64,000 nucleotides of DNA from Litsea cubeba (taxonomy: Eukaryota > Streptophyta > Magnoliopsida > Laurales > Lauraceae). A program made the position numbers and the translations under genes. The notes beneath the pieces were generated by a model that had not been told where the DNA came from, made no database searches, and was given only the letters and a program-made list of their open reading frames with translations. Numbering within the stretch: position 1 is the first letter of the stretch; the number at the start of each line of letters is the position of its first letter. The stretch spans positions 607,448-671,447 of the forward strand of contig WHSA01001115.1 of the NCBI GenBank assembly GCA_012931725.1. The letters are read 5' to 3'. Shown here one piece after another: positions 12,378 to 22,668 of this stretch.

Positions 12378-13430
12378 AAGTGGTATCAGAGCATAAGATT
12401 TTGGGCAATCTTTTTAAAAGAATTAGTAACCCATAGGTCACGTGGTGAGGACGTTGGGGTGTCAACGGTAGAAATAAAGTATGATATGTTATCAATTTTT
12501 GGCTCAAATTTTTCTTCTGCAGAAGAACTAAGATAATGTATAACGCTATTGGAAAGGAGGATGAGAACAACAATGTTCGGCCGAACAATGGAACTATGGA
12601 GATATCGGAGTACGCCTAACAAATGTTTGAGAGCCTTATGAAGGCGTATGCGCAGGTCCAAGAGCAGATTGCCGCTTTTCATCACCACCAATGCAAGAAT
12701 GGTGAAGGACACAGCGATATCGGAGATGGCTCAGGCGAGCAAACATCTATTAGAACCATCATTTATGATTGTATGTTAAGAATTGGGCAAGCCCAGACGA
12801 CCGGCAGACCTGGTATTGTTACGTCTGGACGACTTTAATGTTATATTGGAAATGGATTGGCTTGCTAAGTTTAGGGCTATTTTAGATTACTTTTCCAGTA
12901 GTTCGGTTTAACCTGGAGGAATTTACTCATGTTAGGAGACCTGTTAGGTCAATGGTTATCTCAGCCATCAAAGCTGGTGAGCTATTGAGGAGTGGATGCA
13001 AAGGCTTTCTAGCCTTCATTACAGAGGATAAGAAACAAACCAAGCGTAGAAGATATCCCCATTGTTAGGGAATTTCCCGATGTGATTTTGGATGACTTGC
13101 CTGGGTTACCCCAATTAGGGAGGTCGATTTTCATGATTGAGTTAATTCCGGGTATAATCCCGATTTTTAAGGCACTTTATCGAATGGCCCTACGGACCTG
13201 AACGAACTCAATGATCAATTGAAAGCATTATTGGACAAGGGATTCATCTGACCTAGCGTGTCTCCCTGGGGAGCACAGATGATGTTGTGTGAAGAAAATT
13301 AATGGGACCTTGAGAATGTGCATCGATTATAGATGGTTAAACCAGGTGACTATAAAGAACAAGTACCCTCATCTTTTCACCATAGGTATGTTTTAAATTT
13401 GGAGGACCAAATTTTCCAAGGAGGGAAGTA
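12378..13430 (+). pseudogene. Collapsed gypsy internal region (gag, protease, RT and C-terminal scraps)
   Basis: After the primer site (TGGTATCAGAGC, 12381-12392) comes a gag start (about 12590-12760, with EYAQQMFESLMKAY-like coding). A short protease piece follows near 12830 (DDFNVILEMDWLAK). An RT N-terminus lies from about 13040 to 13370 (FPDVILDDLPG, then LRMCIDYRWLNQVTIKNKYP) with stops and frameshifts. It then jumps to the last codons of the polyprotein and a purine tract (13418-13430). The jump from RT to the tail removes RT, RNase H, integrase and nearly all of the chromodomain. The 3' junction is homologous to the C-terminal end of the chromovirus at 50832. Confidence 0.8.
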
Positions 13431-13652
13431 TGTAATATCCTGGGTTTTAGATTTCCTATTAGACTATTAAAACCTCACGTGTATTATTATTGAATGAAAG
13501 AGGAGTTGTTTAACAACTCTGATGAGAGGAGATTGGACAGGACTCTATGTCCAGTTACAAGGAAACTAGGACTCTAACTCTCTGTTGCCTATATTAACAA
13601 CCAACGACCCTTTTGGAATATCATATTCAATTCTTTTCCTTGAAGAGAAAAT

Positions 13653-13722
<70 letters not shown>

Positions 13723-16106
13723 TTGTTGGAATCCAAGGGAAGAAGAGGAAGAAGTCAGCGGGAAGACGAACTACAATCGCGTATCAAGGTGAGTGAATCT
13801 TCCTTAATTATTCAATCCATGCTTTAGTTGATGAGATAGATGCTTGAGGAAATCAGATGTTGTGAAATTGCTATTTGTGTAAATAGTTTAAAGATAATTG
13901 ACACACCCAGGTTCTGGATTATGATAGAAGAGGGTTGATTTCTTGGTGAAATAGAAGATTTTGGTTTTTCCATTATTAATCTTGCTTTGAATGATGATTC
14001 ATGTGGAAAGAAAGGATCGGATGATAGTATCTGTGCAATTTCTGCACCTACTTACGAAAGGGGCTGTGGGACCCATGGCCCACTGCATGATGAATCTGGT
14101 CCAGGGATCTTATAAAGGAGTCATGGGCGACCTTGAGTATACTGGACCCATGCTGATTGGAATTTGTATGGCCATCAAACTTCTCTGCAATAATGCTTGA
14201 GGCGTGAATCAGGGAAAAAGAGTCAATTTGATCGATGAAGGTAGTGGGGCCCACTATAAGGTCTGATCTAAGATCAAGACCTCACATCCTAAAGGGGGCA
14301 TGTGGTCGATCCTAGTGAAGATGGATATCTTGCACAATGGCCCCCATCTATGATTTATCTATGATCATCAGAATTTCAGGCGTTAATTGATAATACTGGT
14401 CGTTTGTAGTTGTGGGACCCATATATTGATTTGATCAATGATCAAGACCACACATCTTCTAATGAACCCTTGGGCGACCAGTGTGGAGTTGGACATCTTG
14501 GGTTTTGAGAATAGTGGGGCCACTGTCCAACAGTTTCAATAAAGCCAGGCGTGACTTTGTACACAGAAAAATCAGAATTTAGTTCTGATTTATGGGCCAC
14601 AGCATGTGATTTGATGATAGATCAGATCCAATAGATAGAGTATTTACTATGGGGCGACAGTGACCTAGATGTCTGATCTTGGATTGGCTGTGTGGGACCC
14701 ACTGAACTCTATGCCAAGAAGTTCAGATATGATTCATATGCTTCCTTATCTAACAGTCACAGAAACTTCCATCGTGAATGAATGTGTTACAGCACTAGTT
14801 ACTGTTTGAGTCTGGGGGTCCAAGGGATTGACCTGATGGTACATCAGAACCAATAGAATGTATATTGACCCTTGGGCGACCATGAACTTGAAGACTGGTC
14901 TTGGATTTGTCAAGTGGGACCCACTGGATTTTATAATTGAGTATCTGTAGACGTGAAACACTTGTTGTATGGGTACTGTGTGGTATACACATGGCTGGAT
15001 GGGTTTTGTGATTGGGGAGATAACCCCAGGCTTGATATGTAATTACCATCTTATCCTCCTCTCTAATTTAATTGCATGATTATGTGTGGTTTATAATAAA
15101 TTGTATGGACTATTTGGGAAGGTTGGCATGTTTCGGTTACTTATGTAATATATTATGAAGGTGGACCGCTCCGATATTATTTCTTAACTGTTATAATCAG
15201 AAGTGGGACACTAATCTGATAAGGACTTGAATGGGGCTGGGTCCACACTACTGTTTGTGTATGTTATGAATAATGAATTCTAGTTGCTATGTGATTATGA
15301 TATATTGTGCACTGGTCCCAGATTTTGGGGATGGTCCCAGACGTGGGATGTTGGACTTAGTGTCCGGGCCGTTATAACGGCGGGTCCTTAATGGACGTGA
15401 TGGGCCATTTTAATGGCGGGTCCTTAATGGACGTGATGGGCCACTTTGATGGCTGGTCCTTAGTGGACGTGTCTAATGAGACAGGGTCATGGTGACCGGT
15501 ATACATGTATACGATAAGCTTGAGGCAAGATTGGATGCGCTTGGGCCAGGTCCTCTGGTCAAGTAGCCCATGAGCCAAAGAGGACAATATTGCACTGGGC
15601 ATTGGTTTGGATTGTTACGATAAGGCCTTTGAGGCGTGGTGATGTGCATGGGCACGGATTTGTATGTGAAAGAATTTTAATAATATTTGATTATTGATTT
15701 ATATCTGCTGAATTATGTGATGTTTTATGTGATTTGTGTAATTAGGAATATTCATTCACCAGTAGTACTGATGTTGTGTTACCCCCTTCAGGTAATCATG
15801 CTGCGGGCGGGACAGAGGGGAACGATGTTCAGCACGTAGATTTCAATACGCGTGGCTGACAAGAGAGAACGAGAAAAGATAATTTAGTGGATAAGGGGAT
15901 AGCCCTTGCTTAGGAAATTTATTTAAGGTTTTAATACATTATTGATGCAGACAGAACATATTAAAGTATGAGTATTTATAACTCATTAATTAATTGAAAT
16001 TATTATCCCAAATGCTTATGAGAATTATTTTATGAATGTATGGTAATTATTGCCAAATTATCACGATCCGGATATCCGACATGACCCCGGAATTTGGGTC
16101 GTGACA
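13431..16106 (+). repeat. 3' LTR of the gypsy deletion derivative
   Basis: A near-identical direct repeat of 9705-12377, including the GA run (about 13655-13717) and the tandem array (about 15364-15470). Differences seen by eye include a few substitutions and single-base indels near the GA run and near the end. It ends GTCGTGACA, followed by GATAT. Confidence 0.93.
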
Positions 16107-16111
16107 GATAT

Positions 16112-16371
16112 CCCCACATGTCTCTCGAGGTGGGGTAAGGTTTGAGGTTCATTAGTAGGTGTTGTTCGACGGAACCCAGGATCCATGTTTTTATTTTTGC
16201 ATCTTTAGTAAGCCAGGTGGATATCTTCTTCTCATCATCTGTTGGTTTGGTGTCGGACCCAGAAATATAGCCCCATAATTCCTTAGCCTCAAGGTAAATT
16301 TGGAATTGAAATGACCAAGCAGGGTAATTTTTCCCGGTGAACCGGATCAAGGTAACCTCAGATTTTTCCAT
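16112..16371 (-). pseudogene. Copia gag, N-terminal part (split by a gypsy insertion)
   Basis: The gag starts at the complement of 16371 (MEKSEVTLIRF) and reads to the GATAT duplication. There it is cut by the gypsy element and resumes in the same frame at 9704. It is clearly related to the gag of the Copia at 2496: both share TLIRF.G.NY, FQFQIYLE.KELW and TKDAKIKTW. It belonged to an older, related Copia inserted in the opposite orientation. Confidence 0.85.
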
Positions 16372-17372
16372 TTTTAATCAAAAATTGAAAAACAAAAGAT
16401 AGCAAAGAAGACCAGCAACAGTGAAGAGATGAAGGCTAAAAGATAAGATTACTTGTACTGTAGCAGAAGCCAAGATCCGATCAACAGATAAGAGGAAAAA
16501 CAGCACAGAACCAAAAAATCACAAAAAAGAACCCCAGGCGTCAATGAATTTGGCCACTGATCTTGTACGTGGGCCCCACTGATAAATCTGGACAAAGATC
16601 AGATCACTGATCTGATGAAGTTGAGAAAATTGCTTTCTACTGAAAGAAGAATGACCGAAATCCACCACAGATCCAAGATTCTGGACGGTCCAGATGAAAA
16701 CAATAATAATTTTCTGGATAATGACGAAAATGGGAAAATCACCAACCTGGGAGTGCTGAAAAATTGAGAAAAAATCTCCAATTTTCCTAGAAGTTCCAGG
16801 CGACCATGACTGGAAAGAACTCTGATGATGGTTTGATGATCAGAGGTGGGCCACCATGAAGATGGGATGGCTTAGAGACGGAATTCCTTGAAACAGATCC
16901 CTGATCTGTCGATCTTCACGAGAGAGATTGATTTCTCTCTATCTTGAATGTCTTGATTCTATATCAAGATCAAGAATATGATTTGCTTGAACTAGCTCTG
17001 ATACCATAACAATCTTTCAATCACAAAGGGAAGAATGAAATGAAGTTCTTATCAGAACGTATATTCTCTGTGTCTTTCTCTTGGAGAATGATCACATATA
17101 TAAAGATATTACAAACCTTAATTAAGCCTAAATCAAAGCTCTATACAAAAGGAAATTAGCTAATCACTTAACTAAGATAGGAAAGAAACTAATTACATAT
17201 TTACAGCCATATCAATTGTTGACTAAATCAAATCCACGAGACTTAAGGAGCTTGTTGGACTGATGGGCCTTGGGCTCCTTAATGGATCATGGGCCAAACT
17301 TAACACGTGGTAGTGTTTGCGGACACGTGCTTCGGCACTTCCACGCAAGCCCTAACCCTAGGGCCTGCATCA
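16372..17372 (-). mobile_element. 5' leader, primer site and LTR of the split Copia
   Basis: On the - strand the primer site TGGTATCAGAGC lies at 17006-16995. It is followed by a leader of about 620 bp, dense in GATC, that runs to the gag start. The LTR is taken as about 17007-17372, from the primer site to GGCCTGCATCA, whose complement gives a TG start. The LTR end next to the primer site does not have a clean CA, so the edges are approximate. No 3' LTR partner was found. Confidence 0.6.
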
Positions 17373-18310
17373 GAAACCTTCAAAATATTCCACACAATCA
17401 CAAATAGGATAAAGACATGCATTGAATACAAGAGATCATAGGCAAGGATATACGAATGCTGGATTGTGCATGAATAGAGTTATATCATAAACAAAAAGCA
17501 TCATGACAAATGCTAATACAATACAAAGTACAAACATTTAAGCAAAATGGCAATCCACATGAGCTGAGTTGCCACAAGATATTATATGACTCCCAATATG
17601 TGGTGGGAACAAAACAAAGTTGCTCACAAGATATTATATGGCCCTCCCAAAATGTGGCAGGAACAAAAGTGAAACTAGTACCCCAAAAATTCCTTATTGG
17701 AATTTATTTATGGCCATCAAGTCATATGGTACCAAGTGACAGTGGTCACTTTCAACAAAAGACTACTATAAACAAAAGTAATAACCTCCACATAGTGGTG
17801 TCCCAGCCATGTTAAATTGTTAACAGCTTAGTGGTGCCGTTCCGGCATGACATAATGATAAACAAATTCATAACTATTAAGGTAACTAGTCCACATACAA
17901 ATAAATGTTATTAAATTACGCATTTCAAATTGAGTAGCCCTACCAATTGCAAATAACAAAACTCCTCTCCAAACTTCTAAGCAAACTAATTGGGTGTCTA
18001 GATTCGCTCTATTGCAACTCCAATAAGACTTCAAAACACCTCTCCAACCAATACCGTTGGTCGCTGAATTTTGCATACCATTTTATTCATTAATCAATTC
18101 ATGTAAATAGAAAATATTGATTAAACATATTATATAAATATAATTTCGGGGGTTATGTTCATTCAATGGAAGGTTTTTTTTTTTTTTTTTTTTCCATTTT
18201 CCCTCAATGTTGTTAGTCTTTCAAGTTTCAAGATGTGTATGATAATTTTTTTTCTTTTTAAATGATAAACTTCTAACATAGTTATTTATCAATGTTAATT
18301 GTTGAATCAG
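17373..18310. other. Intron sequence upstream of the first visible FOLD exon
   Basis: No exon of FOLD and no recognisable transposon was found here. There is a T run near 18175-18193. The sequence ends in TTGAATCAG, a plausible acceptor for the exon at 18311. Confidence 0.5.
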
Positions 18311-18547
18311 CATATGGATGAGGAAAGGATTTTGAATGTTGTAAGCCTGGATAAGGATGTTGATGGCTTTCATCCCTTGAACATGGGCAATCTTGTTATG
18401 AGAGGGAGAGAACCACTCTTTGTTCCCTGCACTCCAAAAGGCTGCATAGAGTTGTTGCTCCGATATGGTGTAGAAATCATGGGAAAAAAGGCAGTTGTGA
18501 TTGGCCGAAGCAATATTGTTGGAATGCCTACTTCCTTGCTATTACAG
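18311..18547 (+). CDS. FOLD: FOLD, internal exon (NADP-binding region)
   Basis: This exon encodes 79 residues of bifunctional 5,10-methylenetetrahydrofolate dehydrogenase / 5,10-methenyltetrahydrofolate cyclohydrolase, which interconverts one-carbon folates using NADP. It carries DVDGFHPLN, PCTPKGCIELL and VVIGRSNIVGMP; the last is the conserved Rossmann-type cofactor motif of the family. It is bounded by AG (TTGAATCAG before 18311) and a GT donor at 18548, and reads in phase 0 at both ends. The first third of the protein (start codon and the substrate-binding lysine motif) is not found upstream in this window, so the preceding intron is longer than 18 kb or the 5' exons are missing. Plants carry several FOLD paralogues; I cannot say which this is or where it is targeted. 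Confidence 0.9.
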
Positions 18548-19261
18548 GTAGTACTAAAACCACTTCTTTGAAACATTAACATATATATTTCTGAAAGAAA
18601 ATTTAAAAATATGATTAACCGGTGGCAGAGAATGATTAATGTAAATTACCTTTTCTCCATCACCTAGCAGACTTTCTGCTCATCAGTCAGGACTAGTATC
18701 ATGGCTATTTTCTATTCAGTAGTGGTCAACAAATTCCAACTTTTAATGGTTCTACATATCTATTCATGCCGTACAGGCTTGGTTGGAATTCCATTACATG
18801 GCATTCAAGAACTGTTGTCCATTGAGAAGATGTGCATTCATTAATGTCTAATGAATATCTTTTCTGAAGAAGAAGCTCTCTTCCTGGCTTTATTTCAGTC
18901 TTTGAGCTTGCTTAGAGCACAAAAGACAAGCTTAAAGTACCAACAAGAAAAGGGGAGATAAACATCCTTTCTTGATCTCTATAACTTACTTGTATTGCCA
19001 CTTTTGGTCACTAATTGAGCTCCCATTAAAGATGATCTATGTTGAACTAACTTGCTTTAGCATCAAATTTTTTATAATTTTACCTAGTAAATACCTTCTG
19101 CTTTTATTTAAATCCTGCAAACAAGTTCCTGAAAACTATTTTCCAGTTAATACCTAACCAATGACGTATTCTCATTTGTCTTAATTAAGAGAGACTATTT
19201 TAACAACAAAGGTAATGGTTTTAGTTATTTATTTCAAAGTTGTGATTTTGGTGTTGAGCAG
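18548..19261 (+). other. FOLD intron (714 bp)
   Basis: A GT..AG intron between two in-phase exons. I recognise no transposon in it. Confidence 0.85.
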
Positions 19262-19429
19262 AGGCATCATGCCACAGTTAGCACCGTCCATGCCTTCACG
19301 AGGAACCCCAAAGAAATCACCCGTGAAGCGGACATTGTGGTAGCTGCTATAGGAGTGGCCAACATAGTTCGAGGTGATTGGCTGAAGCCAGGGGCAGTTG
19401 TACTTGACGTGGGAATAAATCCTGTTGAG
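19262..19429 (+). CDS. FOLD: FOLD, internal exon
   Basis: This exon encodes 56 residues that continue directly from the previous exon. READIVVAAIG and LKPGAVVLDVGINPVE are the conserved strands of the NADP-binding domain. The acceptor is GAGCAG before 19262 and the donor is GT at 19430 (GTTGAG/GTAACT), both in phase 0. The reading frame is open and no inactivating change is seen. The next coding residues appear only at 43294, so the donor at 19430 has to pair with an acceptor 23.9 kb away. Confidence 0.9.
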
Positions 19430-20189
19430 GTAACTACAGTTTCTATTCAACTTACACATGGTCGCAGGGAAACCCTGACTAACCTGATCACTTATAAATT
19501 GTATACTTCACAAAGAAAAACGTCACACAATAACCTAGCAAGGGATGACAAATGATGCACAAGCATGCAGCCATAATACAGGTGGCATACATATACATCA
19601 ATATTCAAACTTTTGGCCCTTGTGGACAAATCAGTTTCCTTGGATGGTCCTAGCCTCCAGCTGGTTTGTGGTTCTCTGTTGGATTTGCACTGTTTTCCCT
19701 TACTCATTTAAACCATGTTTTCTATGGCAATCAATCAGGCAGTTCGAACCATAAGTTCTTTGTCTTTTTTAACCCATTATTATTCCCTACCCAAATCTTG
19801 ATTTAGACAGTTAGGATTGATGCGCATGCATGCCTTTTGTACATTAGCAATTTGCATGTATATGAATTATGCTACTAGACAACCAACAAATAATGCTTTT
19901 AATTGATAATTTGAAAGATAATCATGATAACACTGAAAGACTTTCTTCCAATAGATAATAATAAAAGATAGTTATTATTGAGTAGATGAAGGTATAGATC
20001 GCCGAAACTGAAAACACGATTAATAAAAACACATTTTTTTATCTGTAACGATAACTATTATTATTAGAAAGGAATATTACAATCAACCATCAACATGAAG
20101 CAAAAAACATAAATCTACCAGTATAAGAGATATATACGGGAACCCCACCCAAAACTATGCAACAGACGCACACAAATTATTAGGATGAT

Positions 20190-20501
20190 CTACCCCTTAC
20201 TTAGCTAGAGAGTTGGCCATGCCATTAGCAGATCTATTAGCATGAATAGAAGAAACCTGCACCCTAGTGAAAGAGCCTGCATCTCGTTGAAGTGGAACTG
20301 CATCTTCTAAGGAACCTTGGAAGATTTCATCCATGAAATAGCATTAAAATGACCCGTCGTTAATGGGTCATTTTAAAAGAGTCACTCTCCGCTATTAAAG
20401 ATCTGAAGAGCTTCCAATATGGCCAAAAACTACTGCTTCGTTAAATTTTTTAATTTTTTTAATGTTCATTAGAATTTTTAATTCCAATGTGTTTTGAAAA
20501 C
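20190..20501 (-). pseudogene. L1 LINE ORF2, end of RNase H domain
   Basis: Read on the - strand, this continues the RNase H piece at 28585 after removal of the gag-only gypsy element and one AAAAC copy. FSKHIGIKNSNE is followed, after a short AT-rich insertion, by FLAILEALQIF, and the end carries SANGMANSLAK, the usual end of the RVT_3 RNase H in plant L1 elements. It is broken by stops. Confidence 0.75.
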
Positions 20502-20913
20502 TGATAAGAGCCAAGCCCAACTGCTTGATAAGGGCTAAGTCATTGGACTAGCTAACGAGCTTGCTAATATGGTGGGCCAAATTCAGAATAGGTCAATTTG
20601 AATTTGCTTGAATAAGGTACAAGATAATGAAAGAGTGATCAGCCTAATCTTATCCATTTGGTGGCAAGATTGCATAGGAGTTAGTCAGCATAATCTTCTT
20701 CTTATTTAGTGATAATTTATCCTTGATTATAGTAGTCAGCTTGGATTTGTTCTCTCTATTTAGTAGAGAAGAATTAATGAGAAAGGTATCAGAATTTATC
20801 CCTAAATTCGTGCCTGCACAAAAAGGCTGTCCAACCTCGAATTGGGCGATTTAGGAGGCTGTCCAACCTCAAATTGGATGATCTATCTCTCTTTTCTCTT
20901 TAGGTTCCTATCA
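20502..20913 (+). repeat. 5' LTR of the gag-only element
   Basis: 412 bp from TGATAAGAGCC to TTCCTATCA. It lacks short segments present in the 3' LTR (for example CTATGTAATCAGCACT). An internal near-duplicate GGCTGTCCAACCTC.AATTGG occurs twice just before the end. Confidence 0.9.
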
Positions 20914-21827
20914 ATTGGTATTAGAGCGTCAATCCTAGGGCATCATATCTTCACTTGCGGTCTCGTCCACCGCATCCGATCTCATTCGACCAGGTGAAAC
21001 CATCCCCACAGAGCCATCTTCCATTTTCAATCCATTCTCCTCTACGACATAAACCGATTATTTAAAATAAAAAAAAAAATCCAACCGCCTTCATTTTTTT
21101 TCAAACCCACGCCAATTTTTCTATGCAAATCTCTCAACCCAGATCCCACAAGCCCTCAGAGTCGCCCAACCTTCCCCATCTTCTTTATTCAATCTGCTGC
21201 AACCTATCCGCAGTCCAGCCCATACCCCAACTGCAGATGTCCGAATACCTCTTCTAGAATTGAGATCGTTAAAAAAAAAAGAACAAAAATACAGCTTCTT
21301 GATCTACTAGAAATCTTGCACGACCATTGATTCAGGCCCCTGATCTCGTTATCAATGAACTAAAACCGATCACCCTGACCTGATTGCCATGTTTGGGCGT
21401 GAAAATCATCCAAGAATGCTTCGAAGTGGTGAGATTTAGAAGTGGGCCACAATACTTCTCCACCTCTGTATCGTCTGATTTTTTCTTTTTTTGCTTGGGC
21501 AAAATCTGTCCGGGTGTAGGAGGAGAAAAGAAAGCTGCAGAGAAAGAAAAAAAAAAAGGGGAAAGTATACACAGTAATTGTAACGTACAACTCCTTTATT
21601 TATTCACAATACGGAAGGGGCATTCAGTTTAGGGATATTTACTGTTCTACCTAGATGCACAATCGTTCAGTGCCTCCCTCATCATTGTGACAAGCCATGT
21701 GAGAGTTGCTATTGGTCTTAAAGAAAAAAAGGAAGTTTCATCAATTTACAGTTTTACCAGAGGGCACAACTTGCAGTTTATTACATTATTGTTGTAAAAA
21801 AGGAAAGCATCATAACACTGTTCCTCG
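20914..21827 (+). other. Leader of the gag-only element
   Basis: An untranslated stretch between the primer site and the nested Copia. It contains AT- and C-rich patches and no coding frame that can be supported. It leads to CCTCG, which directly precedes the gag start once the nested element is removed. Confidence 0.6.
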
Positions 21828-22134
21828 TGTAAAGAAACAGATCACTAGGTCAATTCGACCTAATGGGTCAGCTCGACCCATGTTATGGGTCAGCCCATGT
21901 ATGAGTTGTCATTAGATTAGATAGATACAAATCTTTTGTTAAGGCTGTAAACATGTAATTAGATTTAGTTCCTTAAATCATTTCCTGTAATTATGTAATT
22001 AGTTTCCCTAATCTAGGCAACAGTATATTATAATACATATCATTGTCAATACAAAGCATCAGAAAATCTTCTTGCAAAGTTCTCTCTCGTCTGCATGTCT
22101 CTATGCTTCTAGGTTGTTTCAATATCATTTTACA
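21828..22134 (+). repeat. 5' LTR of the nested Copia
   Basis: It starts TGTAAAGAAACAG and ends CATTTTACA. It carries the palindromic-looking run GGTCAGCTCGACCC followed by GGGTCAGCCC, and a TATA-like box that is TATTATAAATA in the 3' copy (near 27052). Confidence 0.94.
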
Positions 22135-22668
22135 TGGTATCAGAGCCTGATCAGCTGTCCATTCAAGCATAAGAGAAGCACTTCGACAGTTCAGTCATCT
22201 AAGAGAAGCATTGCGTCTGCTGTGATCAAGGGTGGCTCACTTGCTGATCATTTTTTTTGTCATCAAAATCTCCCTATCTTGGTCGCCAATCACTCCTGGG
22301 AATTCTACAAAATTTTCCAAGATTTTATGCTCATCTGAGGTAGGCCATTTGATCTGATCTGTCTGTGACAACTTTGTGCAATTAGTTTTCATCAAATCCG
22401 TTCAGAATTTTGTTTCTCAAGCAATCACCTTCATTCCAGTTTGAGGTGTTTCGGATTTTTGAAACAAAAATCACTGTGTGATCTGATCTTCAAATTGATC
22501 ATCCAGTGGGGCCCACAGATCAGATCTGTGCCCGAATTCAAGTTCGCCTGGACCTATTTATTGAATTTTTTCAAGATCTGCTTCGGTTTTGTGGCTGGAT
22601 TTCCATTCTGACTTGGATTTGGGACTGGATTTCACATATATTCCATCTGTGAGAACTTTGTTGTTCCA

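Larger units (their letters stand above)
9700..16111 (+). mobile_element. Gypsy (chromovirus) deletion derivative, non-autonomous
   Basis: A complete insertion with LTRs of 2673 bp (9705-12377) and 2676 bp (13431-16106) and target duplication GATAT (9700-9704 and 16107-16111). Between the LTRs there is only 1053 bp, where an intact chromovirus carries more than 4 kb. The primer site, parts of gag, protease and RT, the last codons of the polyprotein and the polypurine tract remain. It disrupts a Copia gag reading frame exactly at the duplication. The two LTRs differ by roughly a dozen bases by eye, so the insertion is fairly recent. Confidence 0.93.

Noticed and set aside
10264..15655. Paired identical small frames at 10264/13991, 11019/14746, 11645/15372 as duplicated genes
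   Set aside because: They are the same positions in the two LTRs of one gypsy element, with no coding evidence.
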